Below, in pieces: positions 17,227 to 26,274 of a stretch of 64,000 nt of DNA. Within the stretch, counting starts at the first letter, position 1. Each line of letters opens with the position of its first letter. Position numbers and translations under genes: made by a program. The notes under the pieces were generated by a model. The model saw only the letters and a list, made by a program, of their open reading frames with translations, searched no databases and had not been told where the DNA came from. This stretch comes from Vibrio fortis (GTDB lineage Bacteria > Pseudomonadota > Gammaproteobacteria > Enterobacterales > Vibrionaceae), in NCBI RefSeq assembly GCF_000695685.1, contig NZ_JFFR01000012.1, forward strand, positions 1 through 64,000, given 5' to 3'.

Positions 17227-18831
17227 TTAGTTTTGCTCGTGATTGTAAATATGCACATCGCGTTGAGGGAATGGAATAGTAATGCCTTCCTCATCGAATC
17301 GTTTCTTAACGGTTTCTGTCACATCCCAATACACATCCCAGTAATCGTCGGTTTTCACCCAAGGCCTAACCACAAAGTCCACTGAAGAGGTATTGAGTGT
17401 GTGCAGCTTGATCATGTGCTCTGGTTTTTTCAGCACTTTAGGATGATTGATGATGATGTCATTCAATACCGACTTCGCTTTGTCGATATCGTCGGAATAG
17501 CCAATACCGAAGACCATGTCCACACGACGCACGCGCTCCGCAGTAATATTGTTAATCACATCGCCCCAAATTTTGTTGTTTGGAATCACTAGCCTTTGGT
17601 TATCAATGGTCTGCACCGTGGTCGACACCAAACTCATGTCTTTTACTGTGCCTTGCACTCCCGCCACTTTAACCATATCGCCAACGTCATAAGGGCGGTA
17701 GATGAGAATCATCAAACCAGAAGCGAAATTAGAGAGCGTATCTTGCAACGCAAAACCGATGATCACACCTGCTACACCAAAACCAGTGAGCAGTGGCGCA
17801 AGCTCGATTCCAATCTGAGATAGCGCAATCAGCAAGCCGATGAAAACCACTGCCTTGGATGCGATAGAGACAAAGAAATCTTGCATCAAGACACTGAAGT
17901 CCATCTTTGAGTGAGAGACACTCTTTCTCACTGTTTTTCGAGCTAACTTGGCAAGTAGGCTGGTTGCGTAGAGAATCCCCAAGAACAGCGCGAGCTTCAC
18001 CACAAACGATGGAGTATTCTCAAATGCCCATGAGCCAAAGTTTCTTACCCAACCTTCTAGCAGTTCACTAGCGACGCTCCACTCCAAAACATCCGCATTG
18101 ATATCGCCTGTTGTTGCCAATAGCACTCGCTTGAATGACGTAACATCAACCCCGTAAGGTTCCATAAGTGAGATGGTTTCTTCTAGGCTGCCAACCATAA
18201 CACTGGTGCGCTCACTAAAGCGTTCCAGCTCACTGTTAATGGTCGCCTTTTCATCAGTTCCAACAAATCCAAGACGTTTTTCCAAATCTTGGCGTTGTGT
18301 GTCTGTGTACAAAATGGCATTGGTTAGATATTCAGACCGAGCAACGAGCGCCTTTTTTAGTTTCTCTTTCGACGCTGCAACATCGATTCCACGATCGCTC
18401 GACCAAGTCAGCGTTTTGGCTAATTGACGATAATAATCATCCATCATGCCAATGCGTTTTTGGACGCGTAGTTCAATGCTCTTCTTCGCCTCGCCCTCTG
18501 TAGTCCGATTTTCCTTACTCAGAGTTACGATTTTAACTTCATTCATTTCGAGCAGCTGCTCAAGCATCGTCACTTGCTGCCCTAGTACTTTGTCCACCAG
18601 TTGTTTATTGTCGGAAGAGAGCTGAGTGAAAAGCTCATCACGCAATGCTTGATTCTTACGTCTCAAAATATCTTCTAGAAAAGGCTTTTCAGCCTCATGA
18701 GCAGATTGTAGCTCCGCTAATTCCACCATTAACTGATCTTGAGTTTCTGATATTTTCTCGATGCTTTCTGCAAAACTCACAGACGTTACCAGTGCCAACA
18801 TCAACAGTAGATATCGCCAAAAATTCATCAT
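17227..18831 (-). CDS. MscS-family mechanosensitive channel with periplasmic domain
   Basis: Inner-membrane channel of 534 residues. Residues 1-21 are a signal peptide, residues 22-265 form a helical, charged periplasmic domain, and then three membrane spans follow (about 275-295, 315-335 and 340-365). The last span runs into GFGVAGVIIGFALQDTLSNF, the glycine/alanine-rich pore helix of MscS, followed by the beta domain with RPYDVGDMV and IPNNKIWGD. This layout matches MscS relatives with an extra periplasmic part, shorter than MscK. It opens under membrane tension to release solutes. GAGG six bases before the first ATG supports the start. Confidence 0.87.
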   Translation of the reverse strand: MMNFWRYLLLMLALVTSVSFAESIEKISETQDQLMVELAELQSAHEAEKPFLEDILRRKNQALRDELFTQLSSDNKQLVDKVLGQQVTMLEQLLEMNEVKIVTLSKENRTTEGEAKKSIELRVQKRIGMMDDYYRQLAKTLTWSSDRGIDVAASKEKLKKALVARSEYLTNAILYTDTQRQDLEKRLGFVGTDEKATINSELERFSERTSVMVGSLEETISLMEPYGVDVTSFKRVLLATTGDINADVLEWSVASELLEGWVRNFGSWAFENTPSFVVKLALFLGILYATSLLAKLARKTVRKSVSHSKMDFSVLMQDFFVSIASKAVVFIGLLIALSQIGIELAPLLTGFGVAGVIIGFALQDTLSNFASGLMILIYRPYDVGDMVKVAGVQGTVKDMSLVSTTVQTIDNQRLVIPNNKIWGDVINNITAERVRRVDMVFGIGYSDDIDKAKSVLNDIIINHPKVLKKPEHMIKLHTLNTSSVDFVVRPWVKTDDYWDVYWDVTETVKKRFDEEGITIPFPQRDVHIYNHEQN

Positions 18832-19063
18832 CCTTAACCTCTAATAAAGACCGAAAACCACTTTAAAGAGTAGTAAAAAGAATATGAATAACAATTATTT
18901 AAATGGAATTAATTCAAATCTCACTCAGAATTACTAGAGAGTTCAAAAATTTGAGAGTTTCAATCTGTGCGGATGACCTGTAGAGTAGCGCCCAACAGAA
19001 AAATGCAACTCTATAACAAGCTATAATAGAAGTCGCTAAACAGTAAAATAACGAGTAATAAAG

Positions 19064-19312
19064 ATGAACAACGAACTTGAAATTATTGATTCTTTGGAAG
19101 AGCTAGAGAAGTTTCTGATCGACGTAGAATCTGGCGGTCTAGGCCTAGAAGGTGTTGAAGGCGTAGGTATGGCAACCAACAACTCTGACGGTCGTCACTT
19201 CGTTGCTGTATTCAACAGCAGCCACCAAGTTCTTCTTGCTCGCTGGATCACTGATGAAGTGTACGAAACGGGTAAAGACCTAGTGCGCAACGGCCCACGT
19301 CGTACTCACTAA
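19064..19312 (+). CDS. Hypothetical protein, 82 aa
   Basis: Small acidic soluble protein of 82 residues with an N-terminal helix rich in Glu and Leu, a glycine-rich turn (GGLGLEGVEGVG) and a strand-rich second half ending RRTH. I recognise no family. Codon use is strongly biased to common codons, suggesting good expression. The final nine coding bases are the first unit of an 18-bp repeat that continues past the stop codon. Ribosome site is weak (GAG in AACGAGTAATAAAG). Monocistronic, with its own terminator. Confidence 0.7.
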   Translation: MNNELEIIDSLEELEKFLIDVESGGLGLEGVEGVGMATNNSDGRHFVAVFNSSHQVLLARWITDEVYETGKDLVRNGPRRTH

Positions 19313-19369
19313 ATTAGCCTCACTCGCTAAGTTAGCCGTACTCACGAAATTCGCTGTACTCGCTAAATT
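19299..19369 (+). repeat. Imperfect 18-bp tandem repeats across a stop codon
   Basis: Units begin at 19310 (TAAATTAGCCTCACTCGC), 19328 (TAAGTTAGCCGTACTCAC), 19346 (GAAATTCGCTGTACTCGC) and partially at 19364. The end of the 82-aa coding sequence (CGTACTCAC) matches the end of each unit. The period is six codons in frame, so read-through would add short RTH/LTR-like tails ending in further stop codons. Confidence 0.75.
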
Positions 19370-19379
19370 AAAAGTCTAA

Positions 19380-19404
19380 AGCCAGCCAAAGGGTTGGCTT
19401 TTTT
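19380..19404 (+). terminator. Intrinsic terminator of the 82-aa gene
   Basis: Stem AGCCAGCC (19380-19387) with GGTTGGCT (19392-19399), one G-U pair, followed by a T-run. Confidence 0.88.
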
Positions 19405-19562
19405 GTACCACTTTCCCGTTAAGTCCGTTCTTCATTAACGATTATTCTGTGCTAAATATCAGTCTCCCCATTCAACTTGTTACATTTGTTGTTGGCCTTA
19501 ACGCGATTATGACTTGTCGGCCAATCATTTATTCACTACCCTAGTTCACTCAATTTTATAAT

Positions 19563-20021
19563 GTGCAGGACTCTACACTGTCTGTTTTACCTAACTATCA
19601 CCAAACTCAGCAGCGCTCAATTTGGGCTTTAATGCTAACCGGGTTAGTCATCATGACTTGCTTGGCGTTTGGTATATCTCAAGGTAAATCACTCTCGAAG
19701 CCTGTACTTTCAATGGCTAATTCAGCTCAAGTTGCATCGTCTGTTGAATCAAGCTCAGAGATGCAGTCGCTGTTCAACAATGTATTTGGACCTGAGGCTT
19801 CTCAGCCTTTAACTTCTCCTGATAAGAGTAGCTGTAGCCTTTCCAAAAACTTACCGTCTTTTTCAGCGCCGCTGACTGGTTGGGTTCTCCCTCTCACTTT
19901 CTTACTTGTTATTGCACTCGTTAGCGCGCCAAGATCATCTCGAATCCCAGCGAATCATGATCGAGCTGCAAGAACAGTAAAGCACCGCATTCATTTAGAG
20001 CACTGTATATTTAGAGAGTAG
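19563..20021 (+). CDS. Small membrane protein heading the Scs-type operon
   Basis: Predicted 152-residue protein with two membrane segments (about 22-40 and 104-125). Between them is a serine-rich loop with one Cys near residue 89, and a basic His/Arg-rich tail follows the second span. It precedes scsB-like by 46 bases with a short pyrimidine-rich gap, so co-transcription is likely. It occupies the place of ScsA in the enterobacterial copper-tolerance locus, but I see no clear sequence identity to ScsA. The GTG start lacks a good ribosome site; an internal ATG at 19632 is an alternative. Function unknown. Confidence 0.5.
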   Translation: MQDSTLSVLPNYHQTQQRSIWALMLTGLVIMTCLAFGISQGKSLSKPVLSMANSAQVASSVESSSEMQSLFNNVFGPEASQPLTSPDKSSCSLSKNLPSFSAPLTGWVLPLTFLLVIALVSAPRSSRIPANHDRAARTVKHRIHLEHCIFRE

Positions 20022-20067
20022 ATAAAGGGCCTCTCACCCTTTTTATTTACTTTTTGGAGATACATTT

Positions 20068-22176
20068 GTGTACAACACACGAACCAATAGCGTTGCTGCA
20101 CGTTTAGCAACCATCACTCGCACATGCGTTAAATTTCTGGCTACGTTGTTAATACTGTTGCCAATGCTAGCTTCTGCTCAAAGCACAGGCTGGATCAGCG
20201 CGCCTGAGCATCCACCCGTAAAAATGCGGATGATGTCGACAGGCGAACAATCTAATGACGGCAAAATCATTCAAACCGTCCTCGATATCGAGCTGTCTGG
20301 AGACTGGAAAACCTATTGGCGTAGCCCTGGTGAGGGTGGTATTCCGCCTAGTTGGGACTGGTCAGAATCCAGCAATATTGAGTCTGTCGAATGGCATTGG
20401 CCAATTCCGAAATATTACGAACAATTGGGCGTGATGACGCTCGGATACAAAAAACACGTCAGCTTTCCTGTGACACTGACGCTAAAAGATCCGAATCTAC
20501 CCGCGCTGTTTCGTGCCAACCTAACGTTCCCATCGTGCACGACCATTTGTGTTCTTCACGACTATGCGATCGAGTTGCCAATAGATAGCCAATCATTAGC
20601 ACTTGATGAACAGGCCATGTTCTTGTTTAACCAAGGCATGAGTCGTGCACCTAAATCTGCGTATCACGTATCTAACGAGAAACTTTTCTGGGATAAAGCC
20701 AATCAGCAGCTAGTTGTTCAACTCGACAACGATCAAGCTTGGGATAAGCCACAAGTCTTGATTGACGGTGAGTCTGTCATCGATGATTTCTTCGCTCAAC
20801 CTGCTTTGCACATAACAGACAACACCCTGACCGCTGTGTTTGATGTTTCTAACTGGCTAGGTGAAGTAGACCTAACTGAGCGCGTAGTTAACGTAACCGT
20901 TTCAGATACTAGCTTTGCTGAAGAACTGTCTGCTAGTGTCGGCGCCCAGCCGATTGTGTATGAGAATACGACTCAAGGCTTCTGGGTCATGGTTGGTTTT
21001 GCGCTGATTGGAGGCTTGATTCTTAATATTATGCCTTGTGTTCTGCCCGTGCTTGGCATGAAACTCAACAGCATTATCCAAAATCAAGGTGCGTCAAATA
21101 AGCACATCCGACTGTCCTTTATCGCATCGGCGTCAGGCGTCATCACCTCATTCGCAATTCTGGCCACTGGAATGACGTTACTTAAGCTCGGCGGCAACGC
21201 CGTTGGTTGGGGTATTCAATTTCAGAGCGTATGGTTCATCGCCTTAATGTTGATCATCACGTTGCTGTTCTCACTCAACCTGCTCGGCCTATTCGAATTT
21301 AGACTACCGTCGCGCATGAACACTTGGATGGCAACTCAAGGCGATAACTCGCACTCGGGTCATTTTGTACAAGGCATGTTTGCGACCTTGTTAGCAACAC
21401 CTTGTAGTGCGCCATTTTTGGGAACTGCCGTCGCTTATGCTCTTGGAGCAAGCTACGTTGAACTGTGGGCTATCTTCTTGGCTTTAGGTTTGGGTATGAG
21501 TTCCCCATGGCTACTGTTCGCGTTATTCCCAAGCCTAACCAGACTACTACCAAAACCTGGCAACTGGATGAATCACGTTAAGCTTCTGTTTGGCTTAATG
21601 ATGTTCATTACCAGCCTTTGGTTGGCAAGCCTGCTTAAGCCATTTATCGGGCTGTTTCCGACCATTGTGCTCTGCGCGACTATTTTCATCGCGGTGTTGA
21701 TCTGGGTGGGAGTGAAGCTCGGACGCAAAGTAATGGTGCCTTTGTTAGCAATCACAACAGTATTGTCTGGTGTCGGTTTGATTGCGGGAAGCATGACGGC
21801 TGAACACTGGAGAACGCCAATTGTTGACGATCTTCCTTGGCAACCACTTGATGCTAAGCAGATTCCAGCGTTAGTCGCTCAAGGGAAAACCGTGTTTGTT
21901 GATGTCACAGCAGATTGGTGTATCACTTGTAAGGCCAATAAAGTCGGCGTGATCTTACAAGACCCTGTCTACTCTCACCTACAGCAACCAGACATGGTAT
22001 TGATGAAAGGTGACTGGACCACACCAAGTGAAAGCGTGACAGGATACTTACAAAGCAATGGTCGTTACGGCGTTCCATTCAATATTGTATATGGACCGAA
22101 GGTTCCAACAGGCATACCACTGCCAGTTATTTTGGATGGCGATACCGTGGTTCAAGCAATTAACGCTGCGAGGTAA
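20068..22176 (+). CDS. ScsB-like transmembrane thiol reductase (DsbD family)
   Basis: Inner-membrane electron carrier of 702 residues. After a signal peptide, an N-terminal periplasmic domain carries a Cys pair near 156 and 161. Eight predicted spans (about 295-580) follow, with conserved Cys in MPCVLP (Cys324) and TPCSAP (about 446). A C-terminal thioredoxin domain contains WCITC (Trp617, Cys618, Cys621). DsbD-type proteins pass electrons from cytoplasmic thioredoxin to periplasmic thiol partners. In the Scs system the partner is ScsC. The GTG start has TGGAGA seven bases upstream. The next gene begins five bases after the stop, which supports an operon. Confidence 0.85.
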   Translation: MYNTRTNSVAARLATITRTCVKFLATLLILLPMLASAQSTGWISAPEHPPVKMRMMSTGEQSNDGKIIQTVLDIELSGDWKTYWRSPGEGGIPPSWDWSESSNIESVEWHWPIPKYYEQLGVMTLGYKKHVSFPVTLTLKDPNLPALFRANLTFPSCTTICVLHDYAIELPIDSQSLALDEQAMFLFNQGMSRAPKSAYHVSNEKLFWDKANQQLVVQLDNDQAWDKPQVLIDGESVIDDFFAQPALHITDNTLTAVFDVSNWLGEVDLTERVVNVTVSDTSFAEELSASVGAQPIVYENTTQGFWVMVGFALIGGLILNIMPCVLPVLGMKLNSIIQNQGASNKHIRLSFIASASGVITSFAILATGMTLLKLGGNAVGWGIQFQSVWFIALMLIITLLFSLNLLGLFEFRLPSRMNTWMATQGDNSHSGHFVQGMFATLLATPCSAPFLGTAVAYALGASYVELWAIFLALGLGMSSPWLLFALFPSLTRLLPKPGNWMNHVKLLFGLMMFITSLWLASLLKPFIGLFPTIVLCATIFIAVLIWVGVKLGRKVMVPLLAITTVLSGVGLIAGSMTAEHWRTPIVDDLPWQPLDAKQIPALVAQGKTVFVDVTADWCITCKANKVGVILQDPVYSHLQQPDMVLMKGDWTTPSESVTGYLQSNGRYGVPFNIVYGPKVPTGIPLPVILDGDTVVQAINAAR

Positions 22177-22181
22177 GCATT

Positions 22182-22742
22182 ATGACTAAATCAAACCAGT
22201 CCGAGCAGGATGATCAAACTGAAAATAAGACGCAGAAGAGTCTAGGTCAGCGCATCAAGCGTTGGTCCAAAGAGCTGCTTTCTATCTTACTGATCGTCGG
22301 GGTGATTTCAGCGGCAATGGACTTCTATCGCTCACAGTCCATGCCTCAAGGTAACGCTATCCCTATGGTCGGTACTTCGATTCAAGGAGAAGAGATCGAC
22401 TTGATAGAGTTGAGTAAACAAGGTGAGCCCGTGATCGTCTATTTTTGGGCAACCTGGTGTGGCGCGTGTAAATTCGTCAGTCCGAGTGTCGATTGGTTAG
22501 CCAAATCTCACAATGTCGTCTCTGTCTCTTTGTCTTCTGGCCCCGATGAGCGAGTGTCCCGTTACTTGCAAGCTAAGGACTACAGCTTCGATGTGCTCAA
22601 CGACACCAGTGGACAAATTGGCCGTGACTGGGCGATAAGCGTTACACCGACCATCGCCATCATTAAAGATGGAGAGATCAAAAGTATTACAACGGGTGTC
22701 ACCACACCGCTAGGTATTTGGTTACGTGCTGCTTTGGCATAA
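22182..22742 (+). CDS. ScsD/TlpA-like membrane-anchored thioredoxin
   Basis: Protein of 186 residues with a charged N-terminal tail, one membrane anchor (about 32-50) and a periplasmic thioredoxin domain. The active site is WCGAC (Trp92, Cys93, Cys96) and the cis-Pro lies in TPTIAII near residue 152. The family reduces specific periplasmic disulphides. It lies between the scsB-like and scsC-like genes, whereas in Salmonella the order is scsB, scsC, scsD. The five-base gap to the gene before argues for translational coupling. Redox partner is inferred from position. Confidence 0.82.
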   Translation: MTKSNQSEQDDQTENKTQKSLGQRIKRWSKELLSILLIVGVISAAMDFYRSQSMPQGNAIPMVGTSIQGEEIDLIELSKQGEPVIVYFWATWCGACKFVSPSVDWLAKSHNVVSVSLSSGPDERVSRYLQAKDYSFDVLNDTSGQIGRDWAISVTPTIAIIKDGEIKSITTGVTTPLGIWLRAALA

Positions 22743-22807
22743 ACCAACCGAACAGATAACAATGCCACTCTTACTAAAAAGAGTGGCCTCAAGAAAGAGA
22801 ATCAATA

Positions 22808-23527
22808 ATGAAGAAACAACTACTGGCTGGCATGATTTTAAGTGCTCTATTTTCGACGACTGCATTAGCAGCGCTTAGCCCTCAACAAGAGCAGCAACTG
22901 GAAGAGATCAATACCTTTTTAAAAGAGAACCCAGAAACCATTTCAGGCCTACATACTAGCCTTCAACAATACTTAGCAGGTAAAGAGCAGGCAGAAAAGG
23001 CACAAGCTGATAGTCAAGAGTGGCTCTACAATAACCCGGCTCACCCGATTATGGGCAACCCAAATAGCAAGAACATCATCATCAACTTTACTGACTACAA
23101 CTGTCCTTTCTGTAAGCGGTTAGAGAAAGCCCTTGGACAACTGGTAGAAGAAGAGAAAGATCTAAAGGTCATCAACGTTTACGTGTCGTTCAAGCAACAG
23201 AAGCTTGATAAGATCGAAACCAACTCTGCGCTGTATGCAATGAACGTTTGGCAACAAAAGCCAGAAGCGTACACCGAAGTGCATGACCTGCTCGTAGCAA
23301 AAAACGGACTGCATACTACTCGCTCTTTAGAAGCAGTGGCGAAACGCACGGGTACAGAAGAGCTGCTAAAGTCGACACCAGAGCTTGATTCGGTTCTCAC
23401 CACCAACCACCAAACATTTTCAGCGCTGGGCTTAACTGGCACACCGACAATGATCATCAATGGCCAGTTCCTTCCGGGATACATGCCTTATGACAAACTT
23501 AAAGACGTCGTAGACCAAGCGTTTTAA
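22808..23527 (+). CDS. ScsC-like periplasmic disulphide protein (DsbA fold)
   Basis: Exported protein of 239 residues. MKKQLLAGMILSALFSTTALA is the signal peptide. A charged helical stalk (about 25-75) precedes a DsbA-like thioredoxin fold with CPFC at 99-102 and cis-Pro in GTPTMIING. In ScsC/BdbD relatives the stalk makes oligomers and the catalytic domain acts as an isomerase or copper-binding protein. The preceding DsbD-like gene would keep it reduced. Good ribosome site (AGAAAGAG region) and its own terminator, so it closes the operon. Confidence 0.83.
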   Translation: MKKQLLAGMILSALFSTTALAALSPQQEQQLEEINTFLKENPETISGLHTSLQQYLAGKEQAEKAQADSQEWLYNNPAHPIMGNPNSKNIIINFTDYNCPFCKRLEKALGQLVEEEKDLKVINVYVSFKQQKLDKIETNSALYAMNVWQQKPEAYTEVHDLLVAKNGLHTTRSLEAVAKRTGTEELLKSTPELDSVLTTNHQTFSALGLTGTPTMIINGQFLPGYMPYDKLKDVVDQAF

Positions 23528-23535
23528 GTAAGAAT

Positions 23536-23568
23536 AAAAAATGGAAGCGAATCGCGCTTCCATTTTTC
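23536..23568 (+). terminator. Intrinsic terminator of the Scs-type operon
   Basis: Nine-base-pair stem ATGGAAGCG (23541-23549) with CGCTTCCAT (23555-23563), flanked by A-run and TTTTT. Confidence 0.92.
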
Positions 23569-23628
23569 GTCATCTCAATGAAATTAAAGTGGTTTCAAAG
23601 TGTCATCATTAGTCCACATAAGTTTCAC

Positions 23629-23725
23629 TTACAGCGACTAACTTAAAGGCGTTGAAACAAAGAGTTCAACACCCACGCCTACTCTATGGCACTGTCCTTT
23701 AACCGAGCTCTGCTCGGTTTTTTTT
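23629..23725 (+). ncRNA. Candidate small RNA of about 95 nt downstream of scsC
   Basis: A second terminator (stem AACCGAGC/GCTCGGTT, 23701-23719, then T-run) lies 135 bases beyond the terminator of the Scs operon and has no gene to serve. Between them is a nested hairpin, AGGCG (23647-23651) with CGCCT (23676-23680) and inside it TTGAA (23652-23656) with TTCAA (23665-23669). A promoter-like pair TTCAAA (23594-23599) and CATAAG (23617-23622), 17 bases apart, would start it near 23629. The promoter is mediocre; the fold and orphan terminator are the stronger evidence. No known family recognised. Confidence 0.45.
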
Positions 23726-23726
23726 G
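23701..23726 (+). terminator. Orphan plus-strand terminator
   Basis: Stem AACCGAGC (23701-23708) with GCTCGGTT (23712-23719) followed by a run of eight or more T. On the minus strand no T-run follows, so it does not serve the hydrolase gene at 23753. Confidence 0.88.
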
Positions 23727-23752
23727 TCTCCTGTTTGATGCGCTCTTTGTAT

Positions 23753-24760
23753 CTAACAAAGTAAACGAGCAACCAAAGCACCTGGCTCCCTCAGAGCATC
23801 AACGTTATAGCTCAATACATGCCCTTTAGAAGGCGAAAAATAACGACGACATTCGTTACCAAACGCATCATATTGAATCGCTAGCAAGTCACCAGCGACA
23901 ACCTGCTGCAACATAGAGACTTGAGGCAATACAAAGCCTCCAATATCCGCTCGAATAGAGACAACACTGTCACCTGCAACCCAATCGATATCAGGTAAGA
24001 CTGCAGCTTCGAGATTCTTACTTAACATGTCGTAGTAGCTGAGTATATTGAACACGCCATCCACGGCACGCTGAATCATCTCTGGTTGTGTGACTTTACC
24101 CATACCCACTTCAACGGTAACGCTTGGAATACCACTACGGTTCCAAACCGTTTCCAAAATGCCCGGATCACCCGGATCATTCAGAACACAATCAGGTTTC
24201 ATTAAGCGTGCCATTTCAACACATTGCTCAATGCGATAGTCAGCAAATACATACAGAGGGTAAACCGCACCACGGGTTTGGGTATGAAGATCAACAGCAA
24301 ACGTCGCATTATGCTTAAGTAGATGCTCCCACAATGACGCGACAAATCGCTCTGCTGCCAAACCATGAGCATCTCCAGGAAATAGGCGATTTAAGTTGGC
24401 AGGGCACGACCCCGGATCCGATGATACAAAGTCACGGCTATGATTCAGCAGACCCGGCAAGTTGACGGTTGGGACGATTGTTACCGTTCCTTTCAACTCT
24501 TTTCCAACCAGTTCTCGAATGATCTGTTGTGCCGCGAGCACGCCATTCAATTCATCACCGTGAATACCTGCGGTTATCATCAGCTTCGGACCGTCTTGGC
24601 TCCCTTTGAAAACAGACACTGGCATGTTTTTAGGTTGACCAAGGCCATCACTGGTCACTTGGAACCAGAACTGATGTTCGCCCACTGGGAGATCATCAAC
24701 ATTAAGAGAGGTTATGACCTGTCTTCCTTGTAACACATCTCCTAAATACTCTGTTTTCAT
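23753..24760 (-). CDS. AstE/AspA-family zinc hydrolase
   Basis: Predicted zinc-dependent deacylase of 335 residues in the succinylglutamate desuccinylase/aspartoacylase family. HGDE puts zinc ligands at His67 and Glu70, His159 in VDLHTQT is the third ligand, NLNR at 122-125 fits substrate binding and Glu217 in VEVGMG fits the catalytic glutamate. The C-terminal 70 residues form a beta domain as in this family. It is not in an arginine-degradation cluster, so AstE itself is unlikely, and the acyl substrate is unknown. Monocistronic. Confidence 0.8.
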   Translation of the reverse strand: MKTEYLGDVLQGRQVITSLNVDDLPVGEHQFWFQVTSDGLGQPKNMPVSVFKGSQDGPKLMITAGIHGDELNGVLAAQQIIRELVGKELKGTVTIVPTVNLPGLLNHSRDFVSSDPGSCPANLNRLFPGDAHGLAAERFVASLWEHLLKHNATFAVDLHTQTRGAVYPLYVFADYRIEQCVEMARLMKPDCVLNDPGDPGILETVWNRSGIPSVTVEVGMGKVTQPEMIQRAVDGVFNILSYYDMLSKNLEAAVLPDIDWVAGDSVVSIRADIGGFVLPQVSMLQQVVAGDLLAIQYDAFGNECRRYFSPSKGHVLSYNVDALREPGALVARLLC

Positions 24761-25130
24761 TCGGTTTCCCCGCTACTGCGCCTAGTTTAATCCGTTTGCC
24801 ACAGTTTGAATCATAACCTAATCGATCCTTAGAACAACCTTTAATTCTATGAATGAATTAAAGCATAACAATAAGTTACCTATAGAATTCCCCCTCACCC
24901 TCTGCGCGAATAATTAGTCAAAAAAACACAAATAAAACCGACCAGATATGCACACTAGAAAATAAAAATGAAACAAAAGTGTAATGAAATTAATAACTAA
25001 CAAAAAGTTCCCTATTCACGAAAATGTAATTTCCCAGAAATGAAAGCTTAATTTGGCTGCTCTAAATTAACCCCATCTCGAAAAGAACGAGCACAGCGCT
25101 CACGGAATTTACAATACAAGGTAAGTGATT
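24761..25130. other. Intergenic region (370 bp) upstream of the second porin
   Basis: AT-rich, with no open frame of interest. It must hold the promoter and leader of the porin at 25131 and, on the other strand, the promoter of the hydrolase. A GC-rich patch with CGAAAAGAACG-like half-repeats lies at about 25077-25105, and AAGGTAAG just before the ATG is the ribosome site. I could not identify operator sequences with confidence. Confidence 0.6.
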
Positions 25131-26120
25131 ATGAAAAAGGCAGTTCTAGCTTCTGCAGTGGTAGCAGCACTAGTTTCAGGTTCATCTCTAGCAGCAACAG
25201 TTTACAGCTCTGACGGTACTGAGCTTAAAATCGGCGGTCGTGCGGAATTCCGTGGCGATTTCATCGGTTCAGGCGGTGAAGAAGTTGAAGGCTCTATGGA
25301 AGACAAAACTCGCTTCCGTCTAAACCTGAAAGGTGAAACTCAATTAACTGATACAGCAACTGCGTTTGGCTTCTACGAAGCAGAACAAGGCTCTGGCGAC
25401 GATACATTTAAAAACCGCTACATGTACGCTGGTGTTGATTTTGATGGCCAAGCTATCTCTTTCGGTCGTCAAGACATGGCTTCTGTTATCGTTTCTGACT
25501 TCACGGATATCTCAGAGTTCTCAGGCGTGCAGCAAGTTATCGATTCAGCTTCTGACAAAGAAGACGGTGTATTCGCATACCGTGGTGGCTTCGATGCACT
25601 TCAACTAGAAGCGACTTACAAAACAAACAGTACAAAAGATTCTGATGGCTACGGCATTTCAGGTGTTTACTCTCTGCCAATTGGTCTAGATCTTGGTCTG
25701 ACTTACGCAGCTGAAGACTTAGGTGCTGGCGCAGGTAGCGCAAACCAAATTCTAGCTGGTGTTGCTTACTCGCTAGACAACCTATACCTTGCAGCGACTT
25801 ACTCTACGGGTGACCTAGATGACAAAGCGACGGGTACAGACGAAGAGTCGTTCACAGCAATGGAATTCGCAGCTCAGTACAAGTTCACTAAGCAAATCTC
25901 TGCAGCAGCGGTATACACGTACCAAGAAAACGAACTAGCGAATGGCACAAAAGTTGACGCTACAGACGGTATCGAACTTGCGGGTTACTACAAGTTCAAC
26001 AGCAACTTCCGTACTTACCTATCGTACTACCTAAATGGTTTGGATGAAGAAAAGAACATAGCTGGTGTTGTAACTGAAGGTGAAGACACACTTCGCCTAG
26101 GTGTACGCTACGACTTCTAA
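25131..26120 (+). CDS. Outer-membrane porin, OmpU/OmpL-like
   Basis: General porin of 329 residues. MKKAVLASAVVAALVSGSSLA is the signal peptide. The mature protein is acidic and strand-rich, with KIGGRAEFRGDF and SFGRQDMASV as typical Vibrio porin segments, and ends in LGVRYDF with the terminal Phe needed for barrel assembly. A GTG two codons upstream is in frame, but the ATG at 25131 gives the standard signal peptide and has AAGGT spacing. It differs in sequence from the porin at 13133, so the two are separate families of channels. Regulation is not readable, though porins of this type often respond to osmolarity or phosphate. Confidence 0.87.
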   Translation: MKKAVLASAVVAALVSGSSLAATVYSSDGTELKIGGRAEFRGDFIGSGGEEVEGSMEDKTRFRLNLKGETQLTDTATAFGFYEAEQGSGDDTFKNRYMYAGVDFDGQAISFGRQDMASVIVSDFTDISEFSGVQQVIDSASDKEDGVFAYRGGFDALQLEATYKTNSTKDSDGYGISGVYSLPIGLDLGLTYAAEDLGAGAGSANQILAGVAYSLDNLYLAATYSTGDLDDKATGTDEESFTAMEFAAQYKFTKQISAAAVYTYQENELANGTKVDATDGIELAGYYKFNSNFRTYLSYYLNGLDEEKNIAGVVTEGEDTLRLGVRYDF

Positions 26121-26144
26121 TCTCGTCTTCTAGATAGACTTTCT

Positions 26145-26172
26145 AAAAGCTGGGCAATTGCTCAGCTTTTTT
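26145..26172 (+). terminator. Intrinsic terminator of the second porin gene
   Basis: Stem AAGCTGGGC (26147-26155) with GCTCAGCTT (26160-26168), one mismatch-tolerant G-U pair, followed by a T-run. Confidence 0.88.
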
Positions 26173-26274
26173 GTTTCCTTCAATTATTTTGACCAAGTTC
26201 ATCAACGCTTTTTTCTGGTTTCATTGGCCTAAATCCGTATCATACGTAAACCACATCAATGAATTAGAAACATT

